Assembly: GCF_029714365.1 (NCBI RefSeq) | Contig: NZ_CP121659.1 | Location: forward strand, 2,418,001-2,482,000 | Direction: 5' to 3' | From: Sinorhizobium terangae | Lineage (GTDB): Bacteria > Pseudomonadota > Alphaproteobacteria > Rhizobiales > Rhizobiaceae | DNA: 64,000 nt | Shown here: positions 1-8,841 of the stretch, one piece after another | How positions within the stretch are numbered: position 1 is the stretch's first letter | How the letters are laid out: the number at the start of each line of letters is the position of its first letter | Program-made: the position numbers and the translations under genes | Notes under the pieces: model-generated | Databases searched by the model: none | Told to the model about the DNA's origin: nothing | What the model saw: only the letters and a program-made list of their open reading frames with translations

Positions 1-73
1 CCGTCGACCGCGCCTGCTTCGGCTGATCCAGAGAGAAAACCACACAGAGATTCAGTATGTTACGTGGGGCGGC

Positions 74-478
74 TCAGCTCGCCAGCTCCCGCTCGAAGAT
101 GCGGAGATTGCGATAGTGGCTGAGGCGCGTGATGGCGCCGTCCTCGATTTCGAAGATGAAAACGCTCGGAATGGCGTAGATCTGGCCCGAGGCCTCGGGA
201 AATCCCGGCATGGTCTTGCGATAGGTGCCGCGTGCGGTCATGTCGGCCGCAACCCGCTGCCCGAAGGCGTCATGCATCAGCACGATATCGCTGAACGCCT
301 CGTCGAAATGGCTGAGATAGTTCATGATCCAGGCCCTGAGCGGACCGACGCCCATGGTTCGCTGGCCGGTCAGCGAATCAAGCGCGACGTCCTCATCGAC
401 GAGCCGGGAAAGCGCATCGAAATCACGGTCATTGACGGCCTCGATGAAACGGCTGGCGATGGTTTGCGCGTTTGTCAT
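74..478 (-). CDS. SnoaL-like / NTF2-fold protein
   Basis: Predicted 134-residue cytosolic protein of the NTF2/SnoaL-like superfamily, small cone-shaped barrels that act as isomerases, cyclases or ligand-binding proteins. The family pattern is visible: an N-terminal helix ending in FIEAVNDRDFDAL, a central helix with the VGPLRAWI segment, and C-terminal strands FIFEIEDGAITRLSHY. The start at 478 (MTNAQT) has a GGAG ribosome-binding site about nine bases upstream; an in-frame ATG at 499 would add seven residues and lacks one as good. The substrate cannot be read from sequence, and no neighbour suggests a pathway. Confidence 0.75.
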   Translation of the reverse strand: MTNAQTIASRFIEAVNDRDFDALSRLVDEDVALDSLTGQRTMGVGPLRAWIMNYLSHFDEAFSDIVLMHDAFGQRVAADMTARGTYRKTMPGFPEASGQIYAIPSVFIFEIEDGAITRLSHYRNLRIFERELAS

Positions 479-555
479 CGTCTGTCTCCGAAGCTGCACT
501 GTCGCCCACTGTACCGCAGATTAGTTGGCCGGAGCAGAACTCAGTAAAGCGCCGT

Positions 556-978
556 TCACGCGCCAAGATGCAGGACGATCTCGCGCCGGTGCGGGCGATC
601 GCGATGTTCGAACAGATAGAGCCCTTGCCAGGTGCCGAGCATCATGCGGGCATCGCTTATCGGGATGCCGAGCGAGACCTGGGTGAGCGCCGCCTTGATG
701 TGCGCCGGCATGTCGTCCGGTCCCTCCTGGGTGTGGACGATCCAGCGCATCGTAGGATCGGAGGACGGCGGCACCAGGCGACCGAAGAACTCGGTGAGAT
801 CGCGTTTCACATCCGGGTCGGCGTTTTCCTGGATGAGCAAGGATGCGGACGTATGGCGGACGAACACGGTGAGAAGTCCCTCCGCGATGCCTGATTGCCG
901 CACGAAATCGGTGGCAGCATCGGTGAACTCGTAGAGTCCCTGGCCACGGGTGGCGATGGTGATGACAGTCTGCGGCAT
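556..978 (-). CDS. YjbQ family protein (UPF0047)
   Basis: A 140-residue member of the YjbQ/UPF0047 family, some members of which show weak thiamine-phosphate synthase activity. The family signature is clear in the middle of the protein, where HTSASLLIQENADPDV leads into a DLTEFFGRLVP stretch, followed by the conserved DMPAHIKAAL and GIPISDARMMLGTWQGLYLFEHRD blocks. The length is normal. It lies on the same strand as the DUF1428 gene upstream with a 22-bp gap, so the two may be co-transcribed. The family is secure; the physiological role is not. Confidence 0.88.
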   Translation of the reverse strand: MPQTVITIATRGQGLYEFTDAATDFVRQSGIAEGLLTVFVRHTSASLLIQENADPDVKRDLTEFFGRLVPPSSDPTMRWIVHTQEGPDDMPAHIKAALTQVSLGIPISDARMMLGTWQGLYLFEHRDRPHRREIVLHLGA

Positions 979-1000
979 TTGAAGCGCGGCCCTCTGCCCG

Positions 1001-1354
1001 CTACAGCTCTAAGAACGGTTCGAAGCCTCCATAAATCAACCGCTTGCCGTCGAAGATCGACTTCCACTCATCACCCTGAAGCCGCGGATCGGCCATGACC
1101 TTGGCAATGATCGCATCGCGATCCTGACGCGACGCATAGAGGACCCAGGAGAAGACCACCGTCTCGTCCTCCTTCGCCTGCACTGCACGCGGAAAGGACG
1201 TCAGTTCTCCATAAGGTGCGTCGTCGGCCAGGCACTCGACGTAGTTGAGCGCACCGTGTTCCTTCCAGACATCGCCGGCCCGGCGCGCGAGCGCCTTGTA
1301 GTCCTCGACCTTCGCCTTCGGCACCGCGACGAGAAAACCATCGACATAGGCCAT
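1001..1354 (-). CDS. DUF1428 domain-containing protein
   Basis: A 117-residue protein of the DUF1428 family, small ferredoxin-like alpha/beta proteins related to the dimeric barrel superfamily. Recognisable family blocks are the MAYVDGFLVAVPK start, the FSWVLYASRQDRDA middle and the FDGKRLIYGGFEP end. The start was placed at 1354; an ATG two codons earlier (1360, MNM) is equally possible, and a GAGG element lies just upstream of both. A longer in-frame reading continues upstream into the transglycosylase gene but is a frame shadow. No enzymatic activity is established for the family. Confidence 0.82.
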   Translation of the reverse strand: MAYVDGFLVAVPKAKVEDYKALARRAGDVWKEHGALNYVECLADDAPYGELTSFPRAVQAKEDETVVFSWVLYASRQDRDAIIAKVMADPRLQGDEWKSIFDGKRLIYGGFEPFLEL

Positions 1355-1503
1355 GTTCATCTCCTCCTGTTTGGCTGAACAGGCAAAGGACGATCGAAGC
1401 GGAAAGGTTCCGACAGCCGATAATGATTTTTTCGTCATCCCATCCACGAGGAGGAGGCCGCTCTTGCTGCAGTGTCGGCGAACGGCGCAGAATGCGCTGC
1501 ACG

Positions 1504-2073
1504 TTATGAACCGCAGCCGCGCAGTTGCTGCGCATAGAGCGCCGCCATGCCGGAGGCGCGCTTTGCGCCTGTCTGAGCCGTTTGGCTCCAGTTCCCGCGG
1601 GCGTAACCGCCATGGCCATGATAGTAGGCAATGTAGAGCCGGTAAGGGTCGTTGAGCGCGATGCCGTTCTGCTGGTGGCTTTGGTTGTGGTACCAGGCGA
1701 TGAAGCGGATCGCGTCGGCAAAATCCGTCCGACGCGCCGTCCAGCGTCCGGTTTCGGCCTGATAACGCGCCCAGGTGCCGTCGAGCGCCTGCGAGTATCC
1801 ATAGGCGGAGGAGACGCGCGTCCAGGGAATGAAGCCGAAGAGCTTGGTGCGCGGTGGCCTTGCGTTGTGCTGGAAACCGGACTCCGTATAGATCGTCGCC
1901 ATCAGCACAGGAACGGGCACGCCGTATTCGCGCTCCGCCGCGTAGGCAGCCCGGCGCCAATTGTTGAAAAGACCATCTCGCTGCTCGAAAACCGCGCAGG
2001 CGTTCCGGGTGTCCTTCGGCACCGTTCCGCAGCCGGCCAGCAACAGGAGGACGACGACAAAAACGCAACGCAT
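1504..2073 (-). CDS. SLT-type transglycosylase lipoprotein
   Basis: A 189-residue predicted outer-membrane lipoprotein with a lysozyme-like transglycosylase fold, expected to cleave peptidoglycan. It starts with a short signal peptide ending in the lipobox LAGC (cysteine near residue 15). The catalytic glutamate sits in ATIYTESGFQ, and the downstream SAYGYSQALDGTW segment matches the GLMQ-like substrate block of SLT enzymes. The C-terminal YYHGHGGYARGNW block is typical of the rhizobial version. It diverges from the DUF2066 gene over 70 bp. Activity is inferred from the fold; no neighbour points to a particular cell-wall pathway. Confidence 0.85.
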   Translation of the reverse strand: MRCVFVVVLLLLAGCGTVPKDTRNACAVFEQRDGLFNNWRRAAYAAEREYGVPVPVLMATIYTESGFQHNARPPRTKLFGFIPWTRVSSAYGYSQALDGTWARYQAETGRWTARRTDFADAIRFIAWYHNQSHQQNGIALNDPYRLYIAYYHGHGGYARGNWSQTAQTGAKRASGMAALYAQQLRGCGS

Positions 2074-2143
2074 CGCGGAACCTCTCGTTTGCGAGAGATT
2101 GATAAAGCGTAAATCTTAAGGATCGGTTTTGAGGCGAAGTTGA

Positions 2144-2971
2144 ATGACCACCAGAATGACAATCGTCTTGCCGTTCCTCGCCATGCTTGCCGGTGTGACC
2201 TCTTCCGGGATAGCGCAGGCCGCCAACGTGCAGAACCTATACGTGAGCCACGCGATCGTCACCGGCACCGGCGAAGAAAACCGGAAACTCGGCTTTCGCG
2301 AATGCCTGGGTGAAGTCCTCGTCAAGGTCTCGGGCGACCAGCGTGTGATTGCCGGAACAGCGTTCGCGCCGCTGATTGAACGCGCCGGCAGCTTCGTCGC
2401 GTCCTTTGCCTATCGTGATCGGCTGGCAGGCATCCCGATTCACGACGAACAGGGTACGCACGACCGGCCGCATGACCTGACCTGTCGTTACGACCCGGCA
2501 ACGATAAACCGGCTGCTCGACGCGCTCGGAAGCAGGCCCTGGCCGCAACCGCGCCCGAGGATTGCCGTCCTTCTCGCCGTCCACGACCAAAAGCGCAAGT
2601 TCATGCTGACAAGCGACGGCGAAGAAAGCCCCTACATGGCCGAGTCGCTCGCCGCCGCGACCGTGCCTCTCGCGCTTGAGACATGGCTGCCGGAGCGGAA
2701 AACGCTTGCCCAGGAAAAACTCGACCTCGATATGCTGTCGAGCGAACCGACGGCGCAGTTGGAACGGCTGGCAAAGAAGATTGGCGGCGATGTCGCGCTC
2801 GTCGGTACGATTTCCTGGAACGACGAGGCGCTTGGCTGGATTGCCGACTGGCAACTCGATAGCGCCGGGAAGACGCACCGTTGGCAAATCCGCGGCGTCA
2901 GCTTCGACGATGCCTTTCGCAACGCGATCCGCGGCGCCGCGCAAGTCCTGTCGGGCAACGGCGAACCTTGA
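2144..2971 (+). CDS. DUF2066 domain-containing exported protein
   Basis: A 275-residue protein of the DUF2066 family. It has a Sec signal peptide (hydrophobic IVLPFLAMLAGVTSSG ending in an AQA-type cleavage site near residue 26), then a conserved N-terminal block with LYVSHAIVTGTGEENR and the GFRECLGEVLVKVSGD motif typical of the family. The C-terminal half contains a VALVGTISWNDEALGW stretch. It is predicted periplasmic. The family has no known biochemical function. It converges with the GYD gene, with a strong hairpin in the 139-bp gap. Confidence 0.8.
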   Translation: MTTRMTIVLPFLAMLAGVTSSGIAQAANVQNLYVSHAIVTGTGEENRKLGFRECLGEVLVKVSGDQRVIAGTAFAPLIERAGSFVASFAYRDRLAGIPIHDEQGTHDRPHDLTCRYDPATINRLLDALGSRPWPQPRPRIAVLLAVHDQKRKFMLTSDGEESPYMAESLAAATVPLALETWLPERKTLAQEKLDLDMLSSEPTAQLERLAKKIGGDVALVGTISWNDEALGWIADWQLDSAGKTHRWQIRGVSFDDAFRNAIRGAAQVLSGNGEP

Positions 2972-3052
2972 CGCAAATCACCCTTCCACGCATCGACGGC
3001 ATGTCAGTCCGCCGCGAGATGAAGTCACCACCCCTTTGAGGATCGCCTTCGA

Positions 3053-3089
3053 GATCATCTCGCTGTTTCGTTGAAACAGCGAGATGATC
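3053..3089. terminator. perfect 17-bp hairpin between convergent genes
   Basis: Arms 3053-3069 and 3073-3089 are perfectly complementary over 17 bp with a GTT loop. The hairpin lies between the DUF2066 gene (plus) and the GYD gene (minus), which is where a bidirectional terminator is expected. There is no clear T-tract on either side, so intrinsic termination is uncertain; it may instead protect 3' ends. Confidence 0.55.
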
Positions 3090-3110
3090 CAACTTCGAAC
3101 CCATGCAATC

Positions 3111-3404
3111 TTAGCCGAGCGTGCCGATCAGTTCACGATAGGCGGCTTCCGGAAATGCCTTCAATGTGCGGGTGCGCACGTTGCCATTCATCCCGAGAGT
3201 CAACGCGAACCGTGCGGCAACCGCGTCGTCGGGCGCTTCGCAGACTGCGACCATGTCGTATTCGCCCATGGTCAGATAGAAATCCTTGAAGGACCCGCCC
3301 ATGTCGGAGAGCACCTTCCGAGCGGCATCCAGCCGCTTCGGAGACTCGCGTACGTTCCTGATACCCTGCTCGGTCCAATTGAGAAGCACGACATAAGTGG
3401 TCAT
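3111..3404 (-). CDS. GYD domain-containing protein
   Basis: A 97-residue GYD-family protein, a small dimeric alpha/beta barrel type. The diagnostic run YLTMGEYDMVAVCEAPDD is present in the middle, preceded by VVLLNWTEQGIRNVRESP and followed by ALTLGMNGNVRTRTLKAF. The start at 3404 (MTTYVVLL) gives the usual length of about 97 residues and has a GGGAGG ribosome-binding site just upstream; the longer reading to 3467 runs into a repeat. The function of the family is unknown. It stands alone between a hairpin and a palindromic repeat. Confidence 0.85.
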   Translation of the reverse strand: MTTYVVLLNWTEQGIRNVRESPKRLDAARKVLSDMGGSFKDFYLTMGEYDMVAVCEAPDDAVAARFALTLGMNGNVRTRTLKAFPEAAYRELIGTLG

Positions 3405-3472
3405 CTCACACCTCCCCACAGAGCATCCCGCCTTCGGATGAAAGCGAACAAAATGCCCTGGAATCAAAGGAC

Positions 3473-3522
3473 TAGCGGGATGAGGAAAAGTGTACGTGGT
3501 GTTCCGCCCGCATCCCGCTCCA
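3473..3522. repeat. module C palindromic repeat
   Basis: A roughly 50-bp interrupted palindrome whose ends are GCGGGATG and CATCCCGC, with a GAGGAAAAGTGT segment after the left arm and GTTCCGCCCG before the right arm. A diverged second copy is at 43299-43340. From memory, this layout is common between genes in Rhizobiaceae. Confidence 0.6.
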
Positions 3523-3697
3523 ACTCATTCGCGGGCCCATGATGCGTTCATCGCATGGGCGCTTTCGGTTCGCACCCGCGGTGCGTCCTCCCCGGCGTCG
3601 CGGGCTCGCTGCAAGCCCCAAAGTATAATCCCGTGGTCATGGGCGAACAAGCGCCGCAGGAACAAGGTGCGCCCGCAAAAACCAGAAAGGGCAGCAC

Positions 3698-3726
3698 AAA
3701 AAAAGCCGGGCGCAAAGCCCGGCTTT
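3698..3726 (-). terminator. rho-independent terminator of rpoD
   Basis: Arms AAAGCCGGGC (3702-3711) and GCCCGGCTTT (3717-3726) form a 10-bp stem with a five-base loop. Read on the minus strand, the stem is followed by a run of T. It lies 25 bp after the rpoD stop codon. Confidence 0.9.
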
Positions 3727-3750
3727 CTCGACGTTTCTGTAACGCTTAGC

Positions 3751-5811
3751 TTAGCTGTCGAGGAACGAGCGCAGCTTGCGCGAACGGCTCGGGTGCTTGA
3801 GCTTTCTCAGCGCCTTCGCTTCGATCTGACGGATACGTTCGCGGGTGACCGAGAACTGCTGGCCGACCTCTTCGAGCGTGTGGTCCGTGTTCATGCCGAT
3901 GCCGAAGCGCATGCGCAGCACACGCTCTTCGCGCGGCGTCAGCGAAGCGAGAACGCGGGTCGTCGTTTCACGCAGGTTCGCCTGAATGGCGGCGTCGATC
4001 GGCAAGAGCGCGTTCTTGTCCTCGATGAAATCGCCGAGATGTGAATCTTCCTCGTCACCGACCGGCGTTTCGAGCGAGATCGGTTCCTTGGCAATCTTCA
4101 GCACCTTGCGCACCTTCTCGAGCGGCATGGCAAGCTTTTCGGCCAATTCCTCCGGCGTCGGCTCGCGGCCGATCTCGTGCAGCATCTGGCGCGAGGTACG
4201 AACGATCTTGTTGATCGTCTCGATCATGTGCACCGGAATGCGGATCGTGCGTGCCTGGTCGGCGATCGAACGGGTGATCGCCTGCCGGATCCACCAGGTG
4301 GCATAGGTCGAGAACTTGTAGCCGCGGCGGTACTCGAACTTGTCGACCGCCTTCATCAGGCCGATGTTGCCTTCCTGGATGAGGTCCAGGAACTGCAGGC
4401 CGCGGTTCGTGTACTTCTTGGCGATCGAAATGACGAGACGCAGGTTGGCCTCGACCATCTCCTTCTTGGCGATGCGCGCTTCGCGCTCGCCCTTCTGGAC
4501 CATGGAAACGATGCGGCGGAACTCGGCGATGGAAATGCCGGTTTCGGTCGCGAGATTCTGGATCTCCTGGCGGATATCCCGGATCGTCTGGTTCTCGGCC
4601 TTGGCAAACTCCTTCCAGCCCTTGCCGGCGAGATTGCTGATCGACTTCATCCAGTTCGGGTCGAGCTCGGCGCCCGAATACTGTTCCAGGAACGAGTCGC
4701 GCTTGACGCCGTAGGATTCGGCAAGGCGCAACAGCCGGCCCTCGTTCTGCATCAGGCGCTTCGAAATGTCGTAAAGCTGCTCGACCAGCGCATCGATGCG
4801 GTTCTGGTTGAGCGACAGCGACTTCACCGCCTTGATCAGCTCGTCCTTCAGCTCCTTGTAGCGGCGCTCCTGCGCCGGCGACAGCGTGCCCGTCGCGGCA
4901 AGGCGTGCTTCCACCTGCTGGTCCTGCAGCTTGCGGAGCTTCTTGTAGGTCTCGGCTATGATGTCGAGCGTTTCCATCACCTGCGGGCGCAGTTCCGCTT
5001 CCATCGCGGCGAGCGAGAGGTTCGATTCGTCATCGTCCTCTTCCTCTTCCTCGGGCGGCTGGCCATCGCCGCCGACATTGGTGATGTCGTCGTCATTAGC
5101 CGCGGCCGCGCGCGTCTTGCGCACCTTTTCCTTCTCTTCGGCGGCCTTCCGGTCAGCCTCGATCTTTTCCGGGCTCTGGAACTGTGGGGCAGCCTTCGCC
5201 TCGGGACCGGAATAGGTCGTTTCGAGATCGATGATCTCGCGCAGAAGCGTCTGGCCTTCGTTCAGTTCGTCGCGCCAGATGATCAGTGCCTGGAAGGTAA
5301 GCGGGCTCTCACAGAGACCGGCAATCATCGTCTCGCGGCCGGCTTCGATGCGCTTGGCGATCGCAATTTCGCCTTCGCGGGAGAGAAGCTCGACCGAACC
5401 CATCTCGCGCAGATACATGCGCACCGGATCGTCGGTGCGATCGGTCGGTTCCTTCTTCTTGCCGGTCGCAAGCGCGGTGCCGCTGGAGGTGGTGAGTTCA
5501 CCGCCCTCGCCGTCACCCTCGTCGCCGCTGTCTTCGTCGTCGCCGCCGGCGGCGGCTTCCTCGGCTTCTTCATCCTCGATGACGTTGATGCCCATGTCGG
5601 AGAGCATGGCCATCGTGTCTTCGATCTGTTCGGAGGTGACTTCCTCTGACGGCAGGACCGAGTTCAATTCGTCCATCGTCACGTAGCCGCGCTTCTTGGC
5701 GGCCTTGATCATCTTCTTGACAGCGTCGTCGGAAAGATCGAGAAGCGGACCGTCAGGAGCGCCTTCGCGTTCTACGTCTGCTTCTTCGTTTTCTTTGACT
5801 TTAGTTGCCAT
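3751..5811 (-). CDS. rpoD: RNA polymerase primary sigma factor RpoD
   Basis: The 686-residue housekeeping sigma factor (sigma-70, SigA in rhizobia) that directs RNA polymerase to most promoters. It has an N-terminal region 1.1, a long acidic stretch (about residues 75-110, rich in EE, DD and GG), then the non-conserved region. Region 2 reads [19 protein letters not shown] and continues through [17 protein letters not shown], and region 4 ends in the helix-turn-helix [17 protein letters not shown]. Length and domain order are typical of Rhizobiales. In many bacteria rpoD follows dnaG directly; here recQ and kbl-tdh lie between them. It has a strong terminator downstream. Confidence 0.98.
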   Translation of the reverse strand: MATKVKENEEADVEREGAPDGPLLDLSDDAVKKMIKAAKKRGYVTMDELNSVLPSEEVTSEQIEDTMAMLSDMGINVIEDEEAEEAAAGGDDEDSGDEGDGEGGELTTSSGTALATGKKKEPTDRTDDPVRMYLREMGSVELLSREGEIAIAKRIEAGRETMIAGLCESPLTFQALIIWRDELNEGQTLLREIIDLETTYSGPEAKAAPQFQSPEKIEADRKAAEEKEKVRKTRAAAANDDDITNVGGDGQPPEEEEEDDDESNLSLAAMEAELRPQVMETLDIIAETYKKLRKLQDQQVEARLAATGTLSPAQERRYKELKDELIKAVKSLSLNQNRIDALVEQLYDISKRLMQNEGRLLRLAESYGVKRDSFLEQYSGAELDPNWMKSISNLAGKGWKEFAKAENQTIRDIRQEIQNLATETGISIAEFRRIVSMVQKGEREARIAKKEMVEANLRLVISIAKKYTNRGLQFLDLIQEGNIGLMKAVDKFEYRRGYKFSTYATWWIRQAITRSIADQARTIRIPVHMIETINKIVRTSRQMLHEIGREPTPEELAEKLAMPLEKVRKVLKIAKEPISLETPVGDEEDSHLGDFIEDKNALLPIDAAIQANLRETTTRVLASLTPREERVLRMRFGIGMNTDHTLEEVGQQFSVTRERIRQIEAKALRKLKHPSRSRKLRSFLDS

Positions 5812-6333
5812 TTATTCGTCGCTTTCCTTGTCGCAACCAGCGTGCGCCTGGTGCCAATGCCGCTTCGTGGTTCGGGCGCCGCGCACCCGCCACCGAATCA
5901 TTTCCCCTGACGTAACGGGATGATGTTTAATTCCTGATTAACCACGACAGCGATCGCGGTTGAGCGGGCAAGCCTCGACAGCCTTGCCACTGAAACATCT
6001 CAGGCATGATTTTCCTATCCGCCGTCCGTATCGCCATTTCTGCTTGAAATGGTGATTCCCAGAATTTTTGATCCCGTCAAGCATTTCCGGTGAAAAACCG
6101 CGTAAATCGGCAAAAAACGCTTCGTCGCGGGTTTTTGCGCTGTTTATCAGCTTTCGCTCAAGATGTAGGAGCGGTCGAAAAAAAGACAAGGGTGGCGCTG
6201 GTTTTCCGGCGATTGGAGCCAGGAAGTCGGCCGCCGGAGCAGCCTGCGGACGGCTTACTTCGAGATCGAGATCAGGTTCGGACCTGCAAACGACCGTCCC
6301 CCGGGGTGCCACTTCACCGCGGGCTCGCGATCG
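5812..6333. other. rpoD upstream region, no gene seen
   Basis: This 522-bp gap between the tdh stop and the rpoD start is expected to carry the rpoD promoter(s) and leader on the minus strand. Parts of 6000-6150 are richer in A/T runs than the neighbouring genes. The open readings on both strands do not resemble proteins and lack plausible starts. No promoter hexamers could be assigned with confidence. Confidence 0.5.
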
Positions 6334-7368
6334 CTACCAGTCCATCACAACCTTGCCGGAATTGCCCGACCGCATCGCCTCGAACCCCTCGCGGAAATCG
6401 TCGATGCCGATCCGGTGGGTGATGACCGGCGAAAGATCCAGCCCGCCCTGGACAAAGGCGATCATCTTGTACCAGGTCTCGAACATTTCGCGGCCGTAGA
6501 TGCCCTTCAGGTTGAGCATCTTGAAGATGACCTTGTTCCAGTCGATCTCGAAGCCCGCCGGAGCGATGCCGAGTATGGCGATCTTGCCGCCGTTGTTCAT
6601 CTTGTCGATCATGTCGCGAAATGCCGGCGCCGCACCCGACATTTCGAGACCGACATCGAAACCTTCGGTCATGCCGATCGATCGCATCACGTCGGCGAGG
6701 TTTTCCTTGGACGCATCGACGACGTAGTCGATGCCGACCTTGCGGGCGAGTTCGAGGCGCGTCGGGTTGATATCGGTGATCACCACCTTGCGCGCGCCCG
6801 AGCGCTTGGCGACGAGCGCGCCCATGATGCCGATCGGTCCCGCCCCGGTAACGAGCACGTCCTCGCCGACGAGATCGAAGGAAAGCGCCGTGTGCACGGC
6901 ATTGCCGAAGGGATCGAAGATCGCGGCGATCTCATCCGGCACGTCGTCGGGGATCGACACGACATTATATTCCGGGATGCAGACGAACTCGCCGAAGGAG
7001 CCCGGACGATTGACGCCGACGCCAAGCGTGTTGCGGCAAAGGTGCCCCCTGCCCGCCCGGCAATTGCGGCACTTGCCACAGACGATGTGGCCTTCGCCGG
7101 AGACGCGCTCGCCCACGTGATACTTGGTGACGGCCGAGCCGACTTCGGCGATCTCGCCCATGAACTCGTGGCCGACGACCATCGGCACGGGGATCGTCTT
7201 CTGCGCCCACTGATCCCAGTTCCAGATGTGAACGTCGGTACCGCAGATCGCCGACTTCTTCACCCGGATTAAGACATCGTTCGGGCCTACCTCCGGCACC
7301 GGTACCCGCTCCATCCAGAGCCCGACTTCCGGCTTCGTCTTGACCAGTGCCTTCATCATGTTGGTCAT
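6334..7368 (-). CDS. tdh: L-threonine 3-dehydrogenase
   Basis: A 344-residue zinc-dependent medium-chain dehydrogenase that oxidises L-threonine to 2-amino-3-ketobutyrate with NAD. The catalytic zinc site is visible as [11 protein letters not shown] and [12 protein letters not shown], and the structural zinc site as [15 protein letters not shown]. The nucleotide-binding fold follows as [20 protein letters not shown]. The product is the substrate of Kbl, whose gene lies 33 bp upstream on the same strand, so the two form the standard threonine-to-glycine operon. The length matches the family. Confidence 0.97.
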   Translation of the reverse strand: MTNMMKALVKTKPEVGLWMERVPVPEVGPNDVLIRVKKSAICGTDVHIWNWDQWAQKTIPVPMVVGHEFMGEIAEVGSAVTKYHVGERVSGEGHIVCGKCRNCRAGRGHLCRNTLGVGVNRPGSFGEFVCIPEYNVVSIPDDVPDEIAAIFDPFGNAVHTALSFDLVGEDVLVTGAGPIGIMGALVAKRSGARKVVITDINPTRLELARKVGIDYVVDASKENLADVMRSIGMTEGFDVGLEMSGAAPAFRDMIDKMNNGGKIAILGIAPAGFEIDWNKVIFKMLNLKGIYGREMFETWYKMIAFVQGGLDLSPVITHRIGIDDFREGFEAMRSGNSGKVVMDW

Positions 7369-7401
7369 TGCAGGTTCCTCACTCGCCCCTCACCTAACTC
7401 T

Positions 7402-8589
7402 TCAAATCACGCCGAGTTCGCGACCGACCTCTTCGAAGACCGCGATCGCGCGCCGGACATCCCGCTCGCTGTGGGCGGCCGACATCTGGGTTCGGATGCG
7501 CGCCTGCCCCCGCGGCACGACCGGGAAGGAGAAGCCGATGACATAGACGCCCTTCTCGAGCATCCGCGCGGCCATGTCCTGCGCGAGCGCCGCGTCGCCG
7601 AGCATGACGGGAATGATCGGATGCCCTTCGCCGGCAAGCGTGAAACCAAGCTTCGACATTTCGGCACGGAACAGCGCGGCGTTCGTGTAAAGCCGTTCGC
7701 GCAGCTTGTCGCCGTTCTCGATTAGGTCGAAGACCCTGAGCGAAGCGGCGGCGATGACGGGCGCCAGCGTGTTGGAGAAAAGATAGGGCCGCGAGCGCTG
7801 CCGCAGCCATTCGACGACTTCGGCCTTGGCCGAGGTGTAGCCGCCCGAGGCGCCGCCGAGCGCCTTGCCGAGCGTGCCGGTGATGATATCGATCCTGCCC
7901 TCGACGCCGCAATGCTCGGCGGAGCCGCGACCGTGCTTGCCGACGAAACCGACCGCATGGCTGTCGTCGACCATGACCATCGCGCCATATTTTTCCGCGA
8001 GGTCGCAGACGCCCTTGAGGTTGGCGATGATGCCGTCCATTGAGAACACGCCGTCGGTGGCGATCAGCTTGAAGCGGCTGCCTTCGGCCTTCTTCAACTC
8101 CTCCTCAAGCGCGGCCATGTCGTTGTTGGCATAGCGGAAGCGCTTCGCCTTCGAGAGCCGCACGCCGTCGATGATCGAAGCATGGTTCAGCGCATCGGAG
8201 ATGATCGCGTCTTCCTCCCCGAGCAATGTCTCGAACAGCCCGCCATTGGCATCGAAGCACGAGGAATAAAGGATCGTATCCTCCATTCCGAGGAACGAGG
8301 AGATGCGCGCTTCGAGCTCCTTGTGCTCTTCCTGCGTGCCGCAGATGAAGCGCACGGAGGCCATGCCGTAGCCGTAGCGGTCGAGCGCCTTCTTGCCGGC
8401 CTCGGCAAGCTCTTCGTTATCCGCGAGGCCGAGATAGTTGTTGGCGCAGAAGTTCAGCACGCGATCGCCGGACGCCACCTCGATTTCACCCGCCTGCTTC
8501 GAGGTGATGACTCGCTCGGACTTATAGAGGCCGGCCAATTTCAGGCCTTCGAGTTCGGAACGAAGATGGGACAGAAAGGCTGAGGTCAT
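7402..8589 (-). CDS. kbl: glycine C-acetyltransferase (2-amino-3-ketobutyrate CoA ligase)
   Basis: A 395-residue PLP enzyme of the alpha-oxoamine synthase family that splits 2-amino-3-ketobutyrate with CoA into glycine and acetyl-CoA. The PLP lysine is in [16 protein letters not shown], the aspartate that contacts the cofactor ring nitrogen is in [16 protein letters not shown], and the N-terminal block [12 protein letters not shown] is typical. It is the first gene of the kbl-tdh operon. The 252-bp region upstream should hold the operon promoter. Confidence 0.97.
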   Translation of the reverse strand: MTSAFLSHLRSELEGLKLAGLYKSERVITSKQAGEIEVASGDRVLNFCANNYLGLADNEELAEAGKKALDRYGYGMASVRFICGTQEEHKELEARISSFLGMEDTILYSSCFDANGGLFETLLGEEDAIISDALNHASIIDGVRLSKAKRFRYANNDMAALEEELKKAEGSRFKLIATDGVFSMDGIIANLKGVCDLAEKYGAMVMVDDSHAVGFVGKHGRGSAEHCGVEGRIDIITGTLGKALGGASGGYTSAKAEVVEWLRQRSRPYLFSNTLAPVIAAASLRVFDLIENGDKLRERLYTNAALFRAEMSKLGFTLAGEGHPIIPVMLGDAALAQDMAARMLEKGVYVIGFSFPVVPRGQARIRTQMSAAHSERDVRRAIAVFEEVGRELGVI

Positions 8590-8841
8590 GGCTGGCCACT
8601 CGCGTTAAGAAGGATGTTTCGCACCCGGGCGCCGCGCGTGGGCGCACGCTAGACGACTAGCACGACGGGCCGACTCTTGCAGCAATTTCCAGCGCCTCGG
8701 GAAGGTCGGAACGCATCGATCGATGAAAACGATAGGGGCTTTCGTGACGGACACCGCGCACAGACGCTTTCTGTCCCCTATCGCGCCTTAGGCGACATTT
8801 TCATTCGCGAAGGCAAATGCTGAGGCACCGACTACGGTCGA

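Larger units (their letters stand above)
3405..3750. other. intergenic stretch without a gene
   Basis: This 346-bp gap between the GYD and rpoD genes holds the promoter side of the GYD gene, a palindromic repeat (about 3473-3522) and the rpoD terminator (3698-3726). I see no coding region; short plus-strand readings here lack codon bias and a ribosome-binding site. Confidence 0.6.

Noticed and set aside
1..26. Possible 3' end of a plus-strand gene (reading VDRACFG then TGA)
   Set aside because: Too short to support; no family or codon bias can be judged from seven codons at the window edge.
1001..2068. A 355-codon minus-strand reading across DUF1428 and the transglycosylase gene
   Set aside because: Only the DUF1428 part has family features; the upstream part is a frame shadow of the transglycosylase gene.
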